From a virus, in IMG/VR virus record IMGVR_UViG_3300030110_002507, positions 1 to 30,240 of that record: a DNA stretch of 30,240 nucleotides. The stretch is one strand, 5' to 3'. The translations under genes were made by a program, and so were the position numbers. Below the pieces are notes generated by a model that worked only from the letters and a program-made list of their open reading frames with translations, was not told the DNA's origin and did not search any database. Positions 29,543-30,240 of the stretch are shown here, in pieces; within the stretch, counting starts at the first letter, position 1, and every line of letters begins with the position of its first letter.

Positions 29543-30240
29543 CTCTGCCTCGCCTTTTAAAGATATTAATTTGAAGGACATACCTTCAATACTTCCGCTA
29601 CTTTCTCAGCCAGAGCAGGAAAGGTTACTCGCGGAGTTAGAGCACCTAACAAAGCTAAAGCAAAAGAAGAAAGCAGAAACGAAGTTCATTGAGTTTGTAA
29701 AACAAATGTGGCCTACGTTTATTAGCGGGAAACATCATGGCAAGATGGCTGAAGCGTTTGAGCGTGTGGCTCGTGGTGAGTGTAAGCGGCTTATTGTTAA
29801 TATGCCTCCTCGTCATACTAAGTCTGAGTTTGCTAGTTACTTATTACCTGCGTGGTTTCTGGGACAGTATCCGCACAAGAAAGTCATCCAGACCTCGCAT
29901 ACCGCAGAACTGGCGGTAGGGTTTGGTCGTAAGGTGAGGAACCTTGTAGACCAGGATGCGTACCATGCCATCTTCCCTGATTTACATTTGTCGGTAGACA
30001 GCAAGGCAGCAGGACGCTGGAACACCAGTAAAGGCGGGGATTACTTTGCGATTGGTGTGGGCGGTGCGGTGACTGGTAAGGGCGCGGACTTATTGATTAT
30101 TGACGACCCACACTCAGAACAAGAAGCGGCACTGGCTGAGATAAACCCAGACATCTACGACAAGACTTACGAGTGGTACACATCAGGGCCACGGCAAAGA
30201 CTCCAGCCTGGTGGGGCTATCGTGGTAGTAATGACCCGAT
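29532..30240 (+). CDS. terL: Terminase large subunit, 3'-truncated by the window edge
   Basis: The DNA-packaging motor ATPase. 236 codons are visible, from an ATG inside the end of the small-subunit gene. Walker A: PPRHTKSE at residues 92-99 (K97). Walker B: LLIIDDP with D191-D192, preceded by the typical GGAVTGKGAD segment. A further motif, VVMTR, lies at the very edge. The C-terminal nuclease domain is beyond the window. The Walker A has Thr where many homologues have Gly (H-T-K-S). The order TerS, TerL in the late direction fits a packaging module at the head of the virion operon. Confidence 0.93.
   Translation, partial: MTNSSASPFKDINLKDIPSILPLLSQPEQERLLAELEHLTKLKQKKKAETKFIEFVKQMWPTFISGKHHGKMAEAFERVARGECKRLIVNMPPRHTKSEFASYLLPAWFLGQYPHKKVIQTSHTAELAVGFGRKVRNLVDQDAYHAIFPDLHLSVDSKAAGRWNTSKGGDYFAIGVGGAVTGKGADLLIIDDPHSEQEAALAEINPDIYDKTYEWYTSGPRQRLQPGGAIVVVMTR

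Overview
The window looks like roughly three quarters of the genome of a tailed double-stranded DNA phage (Caudoviricetes). It carries a terminase pair, virion genes, a family A DNA polymerase, a primase-helicase, an SNF2-type helicase and several nucleases. There are no ribosomal, tRNA or metabolic genes and no recognisable integrase, lysis gene or phage RNA polymerase. Glycine-rich GGIVAF/GGGIVGF motifs in the first virion protein and the very long polyvalent-type virion protein after it resemble proteins of uncultured marine phages. That environment, and a podovirus-like type, are inferences from protein style; the host cannot be named from this sequence.

Layout. (1) 1-8167, plus strand: the end of a late virion operon, with a 5'-truncated structural protein and a 2158-residue protein that has a zincin HEAVH motif and hydrophobic segments. 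(2) 8164-19349, minus strand: the replication and nucleotide-processing block. In order of transcription it holds a VRR-NUC nuclease, a small protein, DNA polymerase A, small proteins, a zinc ribbon, a thermonuclease-like protein, a Cas4/RecB-like Fe-S nuclease, a basic HNH-like protein, an SNF2 helicase, two conserved replication-module proteins, a small HTH protein, a primase-helicase and a small terminal gene. Its last stop codon overlaps the last stop codon of the virion operon. (3) 19444-26914, minus strand: an early operon of mostly unknown genes built around a MoxR AAA+ ATPase, a metallopeptidase-like/VWA protein and a DUF3150-like protein. It contains several tiny overlapping genes (zinc ribbon, membrane protein, ribbon-helix-helix) and ends at a clear intrinsic terminator at 19390-19412. 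(4) 27000-27680: a gene-free control region with a good leftward sigma70 promoter, iteron-like GTAACATT repeats, a repeated TACTATCATCA element and rightward promoter candidates. (5) 27684-28517, plus strand: a short unit of two unknown genes followed by strong terminators. (6) 28934-30240, plus strand: terminase small subunit, then the large subunit, which runs off the end. The head genes presumably follow and, on a circularly permuted or circular map, connect back to the virion genes at the left edge.

The most striking unexplained feature is a family of seven near-identical palindromes, TATAAG-NNN-CTTATA, with a conserved flank close to GGGTCGTGA. They occur only around region 3 and its two outer edges. 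Four sit at a fixed distance upstream of the Shine-Dalgarno sequence of a gene, including the MoxR and DUF3150-like genes. They look like a phage-specific operator or stoperator network, or a translational operator, that controls the MoxR/VWA operon. Several real genes here are very short (42-58 codons); they are reported because they have good ribosome binding sites and stop/start overlaps with their neighbours.
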